Position numbers and translations under genes: made by a program. 64,000 nucleotides of DNA from the NCBI RefSeq assembly GCF_043678055.1, contig NZ_JBHEQA010000001.1, forward strand, positions 1,984,001-2,048,000, given 5' to 3'. The notes under the pieces were generated by a model. That model ran no database searches, was not told the origin of the DNA, and was given only the letters and a program-made list of their open reading frames with translations. Positions 1 through 8,467 of this stretch are shown here, piece after piece (within the stretch, counting starts at the first letter, position 1; every line of letters begins with the position of its first letter). Origin of the DNA: Spongiimicrobium salis (lineage in GTDB: Bacteria > Bacteroidota > Bacteroidia > Flavobacteriales > Flavobacteriaceae).

Positions 1-1065
1 AAAAGAGAAGGCCTGTTTCAAAATGAACGCTTTTTCAACACTTCCCTCGGAGAAAGTGAAGTTGCCCAATTTTCAAATTATCGTCTAAAAGGTGGGATTT
101 CCTATGCCTTCAGTGGACGACATCAATTACAATGGAATGGTATTTACGGGAACCGTGCCCCTTTGATACAGCAAACATTTATAAACCCGAGAGAGAACAA
201 TGAAATGGTTCCCAATCTAAAAAATGAACGTATTGTGGGCACTAACTTGGACTATCATATGCGATTGCCTAAATGGACAGGCAGGTTGAGCGGCTTTTAT
301 AATCGTTTTCAGGACCTCACCGACATCAACTTCTTTTTTGTGGAATCTGGAGTGGGATCAGACTTTGTGCAGGAAGTAATTACAGATTTGGATGAGCTGT
401 ACATAGGAGGGGAACTGGGGCTGGAATATGAAGTATCCCCGGAGGTCAAATTTACTGTTGCCGCCGCAGTGGGAAAGTATGTATATGCAAGTAATCCAAA
501 GCTGACCATTAATTTTGATACTGCTGGCAGCGAGGAAGACTTTATAAATCCAGAAGGCAATGTAGATCTTGGTTTTGCTAGGCTAAAAGACTATAAATTA
601 GCTCGGGGACCACAGAAAGCCATGGCATTTGGAATAGAATACCGAAATCCCAAGTATTGGTGGTTGGGCGCTTCAGCGAATTACCTCACCAATAATTACG
701 CTAGTATTTCTGCCATAACGCGTACTCCTAGTTTTATCTTGGATCCAGAAACAGGCCTTCCCTTTCCCGGGGCAACCCCTGAGAATGTCAATGCCTTATT
801 ACAACAAGGACCTTTGGACGATGTGTATTTGTTGAATCTGGTAGGTGGAAAATCATGGTTGATTCGGGATACCTATATCAGTCTTTTTGCTAGTGTGAAC
901 AACCTTTTTGATGCAGTGTTTCGTACTGGTGGATTTGAACAAAGCAGAAATGGAAACTTTGGACAGTTGTCTCAGGATAACCTAAGCGGAACCCCTTCAT
1001 TTGCTCCAAAATATTGGTACGGAAGAGGGCGTACATATTTCATTAATCTAGCCATCAGTTTTTAA
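1..1065 (+). CDS. TonB-dependent receptor, C-terminal part (5' end outside window)
   Basis: The frame is open from the first base and continues to a stop at 1063-1065, so the window holds the last 354 residues of a longer protein. The sequence is a run of amphipathic, aromatic-rich segments alternating with loops and ends in a strand closing on Phe (..INLAISF), typical of the last beta strand of a 22-strand outer-membrane barrel. A conserved patch near the end (SLFASVNNLFDA) is characteristic of TonB-dependent receptors. It would import a ligand across the outer membrane using TonB energy; the plug domain and substrate cannot be judged from this part. The lipoprotein gene 45 bases downstream is probably co-transcribed. 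Confidence 0.85.
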   Translation, partial: KREGLFQNERFFNTSLGESEVAQFSNYRLKGGISYAFSGRHQLQWNGIYGNRAPLIQQTFINPRENNEMVPNLKNERIVGTNLDYHMRLPKWTGRLSGFYNRFQDLTDINFFFVESGVGSDFVQEVITDLDELYIGGELGLEYEVSPEVKFTVAAAVGKYVYASNPKLTINFDTAGSEEDFINPEGNVDLGFARLKDYKLARGPQKAMAFGIEYRNPKYWWLGASANYLTNNYASISAITRTPSFILDPETGLPFPGATPENVNALLQQGPLDDVYLLNLVGGKSWLIRDTYISLFASVNNLFDAVFRTGGFEQSRNGNFGQLSQDNLSGTPSFAPKYWYGRGRTYFINLAISF

Positions 1066-1110
1066 AGTCAACCTTAAAAATAATCATGGTTTGCACCCTG
1101 TACATAAAAA

Positions 1111-2496
1111 TTGAAATTCATGAAAATAAGATCATTTCTATATGCTCGAAAATTAGGCCTTGTGCCCCTCCTGCTCCTTTGTTTGTGTTGTGTGGAGGAT
1201 GTCAACTTTGACCCTTTGTCCATGGAATGCCAGAATAGCTTGGAACCCACAATTACGCTTTCGGCACTTAAAGCCTTATATCAGGGAGAAATTCTACAAA
1301 TCCAAGAAGATTTGGTGTTAAGGGCTTACGTAATATCTTCTGATGAGGCGGGAAATTTTTTTGGTAGCCTGCACCTTCAGGATCATCCCGAAGCACCTGG
1401 AGAAGGAATTCAATTGGAAATGGACTTTCGGGATTCACATCTTTTTTACCCTCCTGGGAGTACCGTTCTTATTCAATTAAAAGGACTTTATCTAGGAAAA
1501 CGGAGAGGGCTCTTAACCTTGGGAGGTGTATTATCCATATTTGGCAATTTATCTATAGGGAGGCTTCCACGAGCTTTGGTACAGGAACACCTTACCCTTG
1601 CCTGTAATGGCGATAATGGAATAACACCTCAGGTGACCACCCTGGCCTCTTTGAACGATACGATGATCAATACCTTGGTACGCTTGGAAGGAATGGAATT
1701 CAAGGAGGAAGAAATCGATTTCCCTTTTGCATTGCCAAGAGAAAATACGATTCGCACTTTAAGAGACTGTACAGAAGCCGAAATCAAACTGTTGAATAGC
1801 GGGTTCTCAGACTTTCAAGAAACACCATTGCCAAGAGGAAATGGCAGTATTACGGGAATTTTGGTAAAAGATAGGGATGATTTTCAACTTAGAATACGCG
1901 ATCGATCAGATATTCAATTTAACGAAGAAAGGTGCCCGCCACTTATCGATGAATTCAGTTCGGAATTTGTTTTTATTTCAGAACTTGCCGATCCGAATAA
2001 TAATACGGGAGCTCGATTTGTAGAACTGTACAATGCGGAGAAAAATACCCTTAGTTTAAAAGGGTGGACATTGCAACGCTATACGAATGCAAATACAGAA
2101 GTGAGTGCCGTAATTGACCTGTCCAATATGCATATAGGAGGAGAAAATACCTTGGTCATTTCTCCCAATGCCCAGGAATTTGAACAGGTCTATGGCTTTG
2201 CTCCAGATATGGAAGCACCGGGGAACAGTCCGGCAAATTCCAATGGTGACGATACTATTGTTTTAGTAGACCCTTTCGGGACAACCATCGATATATTTGG
2301 TGTAATCGGAGTTGATGGATCAGGGACTGCGCATGAATTTGAAGATGGTCGGGCATTGCGAAAAGCGGACATTGTAAAAGCAAATCCGATCTATAATGCT
2401 AACGAATGGAGCGTCTATAATGATTCTGGGGGCGCAGCAACCATGAATCAAATCCAAAATGCTCCAGAGGATTTCGGGCCAGGGCAGAGAGAATAA
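1111..2496 (+). CDS. DUF5689 / lamin-tail domain lipoprotein
   Basis: A 461-residue surface-type lipoprotein. The N terminus is basic, then hydrophobic (LVPLLLLCLCC), giving a lipobox with acylated Cys at about 26-27. Residues about 40-275 look like DUF5689, an OB-like module common in Bacteroidota lipoproteins. Residues about 280-440 match the lamin-tail (LTD) Ig-like fold, with the pattern FISELADPN..RFVELYN followed by GWTLQRY. An ATG at codon 4 is an alternative start. It follows a TonB receptor by 45 bases; such pairs usually work together at the outer membrane, so a role in binding or processing the receptor's ligand is inferred. No catalytic residues are recognised. Confidence 0.8.
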   Translation: MKFMKIRSFLYARKLGLVPLLLLCLCCVEDVNFDPLSMECQNSLEPTITLSALKALYQGEILQIQEDLVLRAYVISSDEAGNFFGSLHLQDHPEAPGEGIQLEMDFRDSHLFYPPGSTVLIQLKGLYLGKRRGLLTLGGVLSIFGNLSIGRLPRALVQEHLTLACNGDNGITPQVTTLASLNDTMINTLVRLEGMEFKEEEIDFPFALPRENTIRTLRDCTEAEIKLLNSGFSDFQETPLPRGNGSITGILVKDRDDFQLRIRDRSDIQFNEERCPPLIDEFSSEFVFISELADPNNNTGARFVELYNAEKNTLSLKGWTLQRYTNANTEVSAVIDLSNMHIGGENTLVISPNAQEFEQVYGFAPDMEAPGNSPANSNGDDTIVLVDPFGTTIDIFGVIGVDGSGTAHEFEDGRALRKADIVKANPIYNANEWSVYNDSGGAATMNQIQNAPEDFGPGQRE

Positions 2497-2678
2497 CCTT
2501 CTTGAATGAAGAGGTATGAAAGATGGTCACAACTTGTATAGAAGACGAAGTTGGATGTTGGGACGGAATAAAATAGTTGTAGAAAAGAAAGGCTTGTAAA
2601 TACTACTTTTATAAATAAAAATTATAGTTTTATTGTTTTTAAATATATAATTCTTATAGTTTGAAACAGCTGTTTTTG

Positions 2679-2686
2679 TAGTTTTG
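2679..2686 (+). promoter_or_regulatory. Putative -7 box (TAGTTTTG)
   Basis: Exact match to the Bacteroidota -7 consensus TAnnTTTG, 106 bases before the ankyrin start at 2792. A TTG lies 15 bases upstream (2661-2663), shorter than the usual spacing of about 19. The 295-base gap 2497-2791 otherwise holds only the hairpin at 2744-2776 and an AT-rich stretch. Confidence 0.4.
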
Positions 2687-2743
2687 ATGTGATTTTTAAG
2701 GAGGTTTTTAAAGCTTTCTTAAAGCAATTGCTATGAAAAAGAT

Positions 2744-2776
2744 AAGAGCTATAGGGCCACTATGGCTCTTTTTTTT
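2744..2776 (+). terminator. Intrinsic terminator or attenuator in the ankyrin leader
   Basis: AAGAGCTATAG (2744-2754) pairs with CTATGGCTCTT (2760-2770) with one G-U pair and a 5-base loop. An uninterrupted T run extends to 2776, a classic rho-independent terminator. It ends 15 bases before the ankyrin start and lies downstream of the candidate -7 box at 2679. It could therefore end readthrough from the 1111-2496 gene or attenuate the ankyrin transcript. Confidence 0.7.
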
Positions 2777-2791
2777 AACTTTATTGGTGAT

Positions 2792-3262
2792 ATGGACAAA
2801 GAACAATTTTTTAATGAAATACGCCTTGGAAACAGTGAAGCTGTGACCAAGATGATTGCCGCACAACCGCAATGGGTAAATGAGTTAGATCAAAGAGGCT
2901 CTACACCTCTGATTTTGGCCACATATTATGATCAAAGCGATATTGTTTCATTACTTCTGGACAAAGGTGCGGAAATTGACGGGAAAGATGCCTCTGGAAA
3001 TACCGCACTTATGGGTGTTTGCTTCAAAGGATTTACCGCCTTGGCGGAGAAGTTAATTGCAAAGGGTGCCGATGTCAATGCCAGGAATGCCATGGGAGGT
3101 ACTAGTTTAATTTATGCGGCTACCTTTAATCGGTTGGATATCGCAAAATTGCTTTTGGCAGAAGGGGCAGATGCCAGTATAAAGGATGGACGCGGAAATA
3201 CGGCCCTAGATCATGCAAAAATGCAAGAAGCACCAGAGTTACAGGAACTATTGGAGGGATAG
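2792..3262 (+). CDS. Ankyrin-repeat protein
   Basis: 156 residues from the ATG at 2792. An in-frame ATG 30 bases upstream (2762) is inside the terminator stem and is rejected. Four ankyrin repeats fill the protein, with the hallmarks GSTPLILATYYDQSDIVSLLL, GNTALMGVCF, GGTSLIYAATF and GNTALDHAK, each followed by LL.KGAD-type turns. No signal peptide is present from this start, so it is probably cytoplasmic and protein-binding. Related small ankyrin proteins often sit next to catalase genes, but no catalase is present here. Partner unknown. Confidence 0.85.
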   Translation: MDKEQFFNEIRLGNSEAVTKMIAAQPQWVNELDQRGSTPLILATYYDQSDIVSLLLDKGAEIDGKDASGNTALMGVCFKGFTALAEKLIAKGADVNARNAMGGTSLIYAATFNRLDIAKLLLAEGADASIKDGRGNTALDHAKMQEAPELQELLEG

Positions 3263-3296
3263 TAGCACGGAGGTAGGTCTTAAAGGGATATAGTTG

Positions 3297-3304
3297 TATT
3301 TTTG
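3297..3304 (+). promoter_or_regulatory. Putative -7 box (TATTTTTG)
   Basis: Exact TAnnTTTG match 23 bases before the ATG of the alpha/beta hydrolase at 3328, giving a short leader. It separates this gene from the ankyrin gene. Confidence 0.55.
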
Positions 3305-3327
3305 GATAAGAAAAAAATAGCTTATCC

Positions 3328-4173
3328 ATGGGGGTGAAAAGAAATATTGCCATAGCGGGAAAACATCGCAGGAAAATTGTGTTGGACATGCATTGGAATG
3401 ATGTCCTTAATGACCAACCTATTGTTGTTTTTTGTCACGGCTACAAAGGTTTCAAGGATTGGGGGTGTTGGGATTTGGTAGCTCAAAGTTTTGCAAAAGC
3501 AGGATTTTGCTTTGTGAAATTTAATTTTTCTTATAACGGAGGTACTGTAGAGGAGCCTATAGATTTTCCAGATTTGGAAGCCTTTGGACAAAACAATTTC
3601 AGCAAAGAACTTGATGATTTGGAAGTGGTGATCGATTGGCTGATGACTGCTACGTTCCCTGCAGAGATACCCCTCAATACGTCCAAAATAATATTGATTG
3701 GTCACTCCAGAGGAGGTATTGTTACAATTAAGGCCGCCGAAGACAAACGCATTGCAAAAGTGCTTTCTTGGGCCGGAGTAAGTGATTTTAGGCGCATGCT
3801 AAAAAGCGGGGAAGCATTGGAACAATGGCGTAAGGATGGTGTAATGTATGTAGTGAATGGACGAACCAAGCAAAAAATGCCGCATTATTATCAATTTTAC
3901 GAAGATTTTGAGGCTAACGAAACACGGTTGACCATAAAAAATGCAGTTGACCAATTACACATTCCACATTGTATTATTCATGGTAATGCCGATGAAAGTG
4001 TGCCTCTCAGTGAAGGGGAGCGTTTGCATGCCTGGAACAGCAAAAGCAAATTTGAAATCATCAATGGTGCCAATCATGTATTTGGAGGAAAGCACCCTTG
4101 GAACGAAGAAAGCTTGCCACTCGCATTGACCGAAGTGGTACAAAAAAGCATTTCATTTATACAAGAAGTTTAA
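3328..4173 (+). CDS. Alpha/beta hydrolase (dienelactone-hydrolase-like)
   Basis: 281-residue cytoplasmic alpha/beta hydrolase with no signal peptide. The oxyanion region is VVFCHGYKG (about 34-42) and the nucleophile elbow is GHSRGG with Ser127. The acid is probably Asp222 in HGNADESVPL and the base His250 in GANHVFGG, so the triad is complete. It resembles the family annotated as dienelactone hydrolase or alpha/beta hydrolase in flavobacteria; the substrate cannot be deduced. The nitrilase-family gene starts 11 bases downstream, so the two are probably one operon expressed from the box at 3297. Confidence 0.85.
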   Translation: MGVKRNIAIAGKHRRKIVLDMHWNDVLNDQPIVVFCHGYKGFKDWGCWDLVAQSFAKAGFCFVKFNFSYNGGTVEEPIDFPDLEAFGQNNFSKELDDLEVVIDWLMTATFPAEIPLNTSKIILIGHSRGGIVTIKAAEDKRIAKVLSWAGVSDFRRMLKSGEALEQWRKDGVMYVVNGRTKQKMPHYYQFYEDFEANETRLTIKNAVDQLHIPHCIIHGNADESVPLSEGERLHAWNSKSKFEIINGANHVFGGKHPWNEESLPLALTEVVQKSISFIQEV

Positions 4174-4184
4174 AAAAGAATAAG

Positions 4185-4961
4185 ATGAGTAAAGAACTAA
4201 GGGTGGCCCTGATACAAGCACCGCTGATTTGGGAAAACCCGGATGCGAACCTTTCGTATTTTTCTGAAAAGATAGAAGCACTTAGAGCGGAAGTAGATTT
4301 GGTAGTCCTTCCAGAAATGTTTACTACGGGCTTTACCATGACCCCCCATCACTTAAATGAAAATGAGGGCTCCAAGGGATTGAAATGGATGTTGTCCATG
4401 GCAAAACAAAAAGAAATAGCTTTAGTCGGAAGCATTGCTTTTTTTGAAAAAGGGACCTATGCGAATCGATTGTTTTTTGTACTTCCCAATGGAGATTATT
4501 CCTATTACGATAAGAGACATACGTTTACCTTGGCAGGGGAAGATAAAGTATATATGGCTGGGAGAAAGAAATTGATCGTTGACTATAAAGGATTCAAAAT
4601 CTGCCCTTTAATTTGTTATGATCTGCGTTTCCCGGTATGGGCCCGTAATGTGGAAGATTACGATCTAGTATTGTATGTGGCCAATTGGCCAGAGCCAAGA
4701 GTAGCCGCTTGGGATACACTTCTTAAGGCGAGAGCTATTGAAAATATGGCTTATTGCATTGGGGTGAATAGAGTGGGAATAGACGAAAGTGGACATGCCT
4801 ATGTGGGGCATTCCGCAGTATACGACCCTCTAGGGGAGCAATTGGTTTTCTCGGAGAAAGAAACAGTATTGTATGCCACCTTATCCATAGAGCGCATTGC
4901 ACAAACTAGGGAAAAGTTAAAGTTTTTGAACGATAGGGATAGTTTTACTGTTCAGGAATAA
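4185..4961 (+). CDS. Nitrilase-family amidohydrolase, omega-amidase (YafV/Nit2) type
   Basis: 258 residues from the ATG at 4185, just after the hydrolase stop; a longer frame from 4098 overlaps the previous gene and is not used. The nitrilase triad is visible: Glu44 (VLPEMFTTGF), Lys110 (YYDKRHTF) and Cys144 (LICYDLRFP). YDKRHTF and the short length fit omega-amidases that hydrolyse alpha-ketoglutaramate or alpha-ketosuccinamate, the deaminated products of glutamine and asparagine transamination. That assignment is by family; the three catalytic residues are seen directly. Its 3' end overlaps the convergent lipoprotein gene by 17 bases. Confidence 0.88.
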   Translation: MSKELRVALIQAPLIWENPDANLSYFSEKIEALRAEVDLVVLPEMFTTGFTMTPHHLNENEGSKGLKWMLSMAKQKEIALVGSIAFFEKGTYANRLFFVLPNGDYSYYDKRHTFTLAGEDKVYMAGRKKLIVDYKGFKICPLICYDLRFPVWARNVEDYDLVLYVANWPEPRVAAWDTLLKARAIENMAYCIGVNRVGIDESGHAYVGHSAVYDPLGEQLVFSEKETVLYATLSIERIAQTREKLKFLNDRDSFTVQE

Positions 4962-6561
4962 TGAAATTTTCAATTTGATCCCAGTTGGCTCTTACTTCCA
5001 AGGTCTTAGGGTAATGACTGACGCGTTCGGGTTGTCGTTTTTCTAAAAAGTTTCCGGTATCCCATTTTCCATTGCCATTTGTATCAAAGATGACCTTAAT
5101 GGTATAGGTGCCCAAATCAAGATTTTTAAACTCAAAACCTTGGGTTTCCGTGGCATAAATTTCCCGTTCTATTTCTTCCGATGAGTTGAGGAGATGAATG
5201 ATCAAGGGGTATTCTGCACCGGTAATGGTAAGGCGAACATTGCCATAATCGGTATAGTTTCTTGTAGAAAGGCGATATTCCAGCGTGTCATTCTGTTCTC
5301 CATAAAAATCCGTAATGGCACCTGGCAAAAGCGAGAGATTATACCGTTGTTCTGGTTGATGTTCAAAATCAAAATCCACTTTATTTTTAATACGATCTAG
5401 TTTCGTCGTAAATGCAACCGCTATGGAGTCTTTGTCCATCATACTGATCTTAGTGGTGTCTACAGCCGTAATAGGTGTAGTTGCACTGATATTAAAAGCT
5501 TTTTCAAAACTTAGGGTGCTGCGTTGATTTGGAGTCAGGACAAGAGAGTCTGCCGCAATTTTTCGGGACTTTACGCTAAAGGTATCCATTACCTGAAGTT
5601 GCTCATTCGTTACTTTAAAGACAATGGAATCCAGATTAAATGGACTGATCCAATAATTAAGGCTATCTTTTTCTGGTTCTTTGGTGATCAATGTTCTTAG
5701 ACTGTCCGGTAATTCAGTTAGGGTTTCTATAATTGGCGGTGTTTCTTCCGCTCCCAGATACCCAAAGATAATTTTGTAACGCGATTCAAAACTAGGCACA
5801 CTCGCACTATAATTGGGAATCTCCTTAAAAAGATTAAGGAGATAGATAGAGTCTGAAGGCACGGTAATAGTATCTGCCAAAAAACCAATCTTATCTGCGT
5901 TTTGATCAAAAAGATTGTTGTTGGAAATATCTTGTAAAGCCATTAAAAAATACTTTCCTGCCTTTAAGTTTTTCAATTCAAAAATATTGGTGCTATCCTG
6001 CGTATTGGTGATGTAGTTGGGAGGTCTTTTAAAGATAGTGGAATCGGTATACATACTATCTATTTCATAGAGCATCACACTAATGGCAGGATCAACTTCT
6101 TTATCATAGGCATCTTTGACCACGCCCAAAATGCTTAATGAGTCAATATAGGTGCCGGTAGAAAAGATATAACTCAGGAAACTATTAGCATTGCCTTCAT
6201 TGTTATCTTCTACGCTCTGACCAAAGTTAAAGGTGTATGTGGTATTCTCCCGCAGGGTATCCTTTATCTTGATTTCAATAAATTTTCTTGGAGATCCCTG
6301 CGGTGTTATTTCAAGAGGATATTTTAGGGGAGGGGAAACAATAAGTTGATTCTGCACATCTTTTAATTTGATGAACTCATCAAAATAGAGTCGTATTTTC
6401 TTTGAACTAAAATTAACGGACATATTCTCGGGAACTGCCCTTACCAATACTGGAGGTGTTTCATCTTTCTCCCCACCTGAAGGTGTTCCTCTACGTGCAC
6501 ATTGTACAATGGAAAAAAGGATTACTACTATAAAAAGACAGCCTAAAATACGTTGCACCAT
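4945..6561 (-). CDS. Ig-like (SbsA-type) domain lipoprotein
   Basis: About 538 residues from the Met at 6561; an upstream in-frame start at 6594 would add 11 residues that do not look like part of a signal peptide. The N terminus VQRILGCLFIVVILFSIVQC is a lipoprotein signal ending in Cys, followed by ARRGTPSGGEKDETPP, the usual opening of this flavobacterial family. Residues about 30-130 match an SbsA/Big_5 Ig-like domain (TPPVLVRAVPEN..., then YTFNFGQSVEDNNEGN). The rest is beta-rich with repeated carboxypeptidase-regulatory-like segments (GKYFLMALQD, GTYTIKVIFDTNGNGKWD). Function unknown; probably an envelope structural or binding protein. It may share a transcript with comF upstream. Confidence 0.8.
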   Translation of the reverse strand: MVQRILGCLFIVVILFSIVQCARRGTPSGGEKDETPPVLVRAVPENMSVNFSSKKIRLYFDEFIKLKDVQNQLIVSPPLKYPLEITPQGSPRKFIEIKIKDTLRENTTYTFNFGQSVEDNNEGNANSFLSYIFSTGTYIDSLSILGVVKDAYDKEVDPAISVMLYEIDSMYTDSTIFKRPPNYITNTQDSTNIFELKNLKAGKYFLMALQDISNNNLFDQNADKIGFLADTITVPSDSIYLLNLFKEIPNYSASVPSFESRYKIIFGYLGAEETPPIIETLTELPDSLRTLITKEPEKDSLNYWISPFNLDSIVFKVTNEQLQVMDTFSVKSRKIAADSLVLTPNQRSTLSFEKAFNISATTPITAVDTTKISMMDKDSIAVAFTTKLDRIKNKVDFDFEHQPEQRYNLSLLPGAITDFYGEQNDTLEYRLSTRNYTDYGNVRLTITGAEYPLIIHLLNSSEEIEREIYATETQGFEFKNLDLGTYTIKVIFDTNGNGKWDTGNFLEKRQPERVSHYPKTLEVRANWDQIENFIIPEQ

Positions 6562-6663
6562 AAAATCACAATAATCTGAGGAACAAAGAAACAACTTATT
6601 TCATAAAATTTTATTTCCAAAATGGTAAAAGCGTTAGGGTTTTGCTGTTAATCCGTTGTTAAA

Positions 6664-7368
6664 TTAAGGGACAACCGCCATAGTAATGATATAAATAGAA
6701 ACACCTTCAACTTGTTTTAAGGGCGTTGCACAGGCCTCCAAAGTAGCTCCCGTAGTAAGGACGTCGTCTACCAATAAAACATTTTTATAGCGCAATTGCT
6801 CTGGTTGGGGTAGCATGTATAATGCGTTATCGGCATGCGATCGAAATCCCCTATTTTTTTTGGTCTGTGTCTTTGTGTTGGCCGTTTTGATCAGAACGTC
6901 TTCTCTGAATGTAGCACCTAGATGATGGGCAATACGTTTTCCAAATGCCGAAACCTGATTGTAACCCCGTTTTCTTTGCTTCCTTTTATGTAAAGGAACA
7001 GGAAATACCAGATCAATAGCACTGTAGTCCTCATTTTTGGCCAATATGCTGCCATACCAATCGCCTAAAAAGGTGCCTATTTGCTCTTGATTTTTATATT
7101 TTAAATGATGAATTAGGTTTTTTACGATGCCATTTTCATGGAAAAAAAGAAAAGAATTTGCCTTTTTTATGGCAATCCTACCATAAAAAATACGATCAAT
7201 TGGGCATTCATCGATCAAATTGTACTCGGTAAGTGGTAAGCTATTTCGACAAACGGTACACAATAATCGTTCACCTTTACGCAAATGTGTATTACATCCA
7301 AAACAGGCCCTGGGGACTAGGATGGTGTTGATATCATTTAGTATATTTGACGACCAACTATTTAACAA
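6664..7368 (-). CDS. comF: ComF family phosphoribosyltransferase
   Basis: 234 residues from a TTG start at 7368; no in-frame ATG precedes the zinc motif. An N-terminal zinc finger is formed by Cys22, Cys25, Cys37 and Cys40. A PRTase domain follows with RGYNQ (134-138) and the PRPP loop VLLVDDVLTTGATL (197-210). ComF proteins are needed for handling incoming DNA in natural transformation in several bacteria; the reaction is not settled. The gene is divergent from the coiled-coil gene at 7410 with only 41 bases between. Confidence 0.9.
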   Translation of the reverse strand: MLNSWSSNILNDINTILVPRACFGCNTHLRKGERLLCTVCRNSLPLTEYNLIDECPIDRIFYGRIAIKKANSFLFFHENGIVKNLIHHLKYKNQEQIGTFLGDWYGSILAKNEDYSAIDLVFPVPLHKRKQRKRGYNQVSAFGKRIAHHLGATFREDVLIKTANTKTQTKKNRGFRSHADNALYMLPQPEQLRYKNVLLVDDVLTTGATLEACATPLKQVEGVSIYIITMAVVP

Positions 7369-7409
7369 ATCTTAGACGATAACCTGCTTAATTTTACCCA
7401 CTTACTTAA

Positions 7410-8306
7410 ATGGAAGTTCAAGATACTAAATTAAATTACAAAATAATTTTTGCAGCTCTTATTGCTGTAATTATTGGTATCCTAATTGCCTTCTATTATA
7501 GTTATGCGCAATCAAAAGCCGACATCAATTTCCTAGAAAGTGAAAAAGAACTTTTGGTAAAAAACCTGACCTTGATGAAGGCCGATGTGGACCGTCTGTC
7601 TGCCTTAAATGAGGTAAACGAAATAGAATTACAAGCCTCCAAATATAGAGTCCAACAACTACTGGATTCCGTTGGGCAACTCAACTTTAATATTGAAAAA
7701 TTAAGAGCATATCAAAAAGAACTCCGCATATTGGAAGCCAAACATGATAGTCTTAAGTCAAGAAATAGCCGCCTAAGGCAGAACAATGCCCTGTTGGCGG
7801 AAAAGTTTGAAAAAACCTCTAACCTCCTAGAAGAATTGAGAGGGACGAGCACCACGCTTGCCGAGCAAGAAGCTTTATTGCGCCAAAGCAATAAAGCATT
7901 GCGGGAAGAATTGAAAACCAAAAACTATTTAAAGCTGAGGAATGCCCAAGGGAGCGGTTTCCGTTTAAGGGGAACAAGACCGATCAGAACCAATAAAGCT
8001 TCTACAATTGAAAAGCTCAGGGGTATTGCAACGGTGGTAGGCAATCCAAATACGGAAAAAGATGTTAGAGTACTGTATTTTCAATTTTTGGGCCCCAATA
8101 AAGAGATTATTGAAAACAACGCGAATACCGTATCTGTAAATGGAAATACCTATAGCAAACGTGTAGAAATCATTTTTGAAGGAGAAGAGATAGAAATACG
8201 TGATGTCATTACGGTTCCTGAAGGATCCTTGGCACCGGGAATCTATACGTTCAATATTTTTGAGGACGAAAGGTTGCTGGTAACCTCTGAATTTGAATTA
8301 AAATAA
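7410..8306 (+). CDS. Membrane-anchored coiled-coil protein
   Basis: 298 residues. A single transmembrane helix lies at about 11-32 (IIFAALIAVIIGILIAFYY). A long charged coiled coil follows at about 38-175, rich in Leu, Glu, Lys and Arg. A C-terminal beta-rich domain at about 195-298 begins with GIATVVGNPNTEKDVRVLYF. The topology suggests a single-pass inner-membrane protein with a periplasmic rod and cap. Similar proteins are found in flavobacteria without assigned function. No enzymatic motif is visible. Confidence 0.75.
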   Translation: MEVQDTKLNYKIIFAALIAVIIGILIAFYYSYAQSKADINFLESEKELLVKNLTLMKADVDRLSALNEVNEIELQASKYRVQQLLDSVGQLNFNIEKLRAYQKELRILEAKHDSLKSRNSRLRQNNALLAEKFEKTSNLLEELRGTSTTLAEQEALLRQSNKALREELKTKNYLKLRNAQGSGFRLRGTRPIRTNKASTIEKLRGIATVVGNPNTEKDVRVLYFQFLGPNKEIIENNANTVSVNGNTYSKRVEIIFEGEEIEIRDVITVPEGSLAPGIYTFNIFEDERLLVTSEFELK

Positions 8307-8323
8307 TCATATTCATGTAGGGT

Positions 8324-8351
8324 AAACCATCTTGCGAGGCAATTTTGGTTT
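8324..8351 (+). other. Two-tier inverted repeat in the intergenic region before glyS
   Basis: AAACCA (8324-8329) pairs with TGGTTT (8346-8351). Inside it, TTGC (8332-8335) pairs with GCAA (8339-8342) around a GAG loop. No T run follows, so a simple intrinsic terminator is unlikely. It may be a transcript-end structure of the coiled-coil gene or a small structured RNA. Confidence 0.3.
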
Positions 8352-8430
8352 CCGGCTGGGGATACACTCCCGAAGATTTTACAGTTTTAAGTAGTCCCGT
8401 TTCCAAAAAGTTTATTTTTTGCAAAGCGAA

Positions 8431-8448
8431 CTCCCAGTAAAATGGGAG
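8431..8448 (+). promoter_or_regulatory. Inverted repeat upstream of the glyS -7 box (possible operator)
   Basis: CTCCCA (8431-8436) and TGGGAG (8443-8448) form a perfect 6-base inverted repeat with a GTAAAA spacer. It ends 7 bases before the -7 box at 8456, within the region RNA polymerase would contact. It may be an operator; no T run supports a terminator on the + strand. Confidence 0.35.
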
Positions 8449-8455
8449 AATGTTC

Positions 8456-8463
8456 TATTTTTG
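8456..8463 (+). promoter_or_regulatory. Putative -7 box of glyS (TATTTTTG)
   Basis: Exact TAnnTTTG match only 4 bases before the ATG at 8468. If transcription starts about 5-8 bases downstream of the box, as in other Bacteroidota promoters, the message would be leaderless or nearly so. Confidence 0.55.
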
Positions 8464-8467
8464 CCAA

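Noticed and set aside
2762..2791. In-frame ATG upstream of the ankyrin gene
   Set aside because: It lies within the right arm of a terminator stem; the added residues have no homology pattern.
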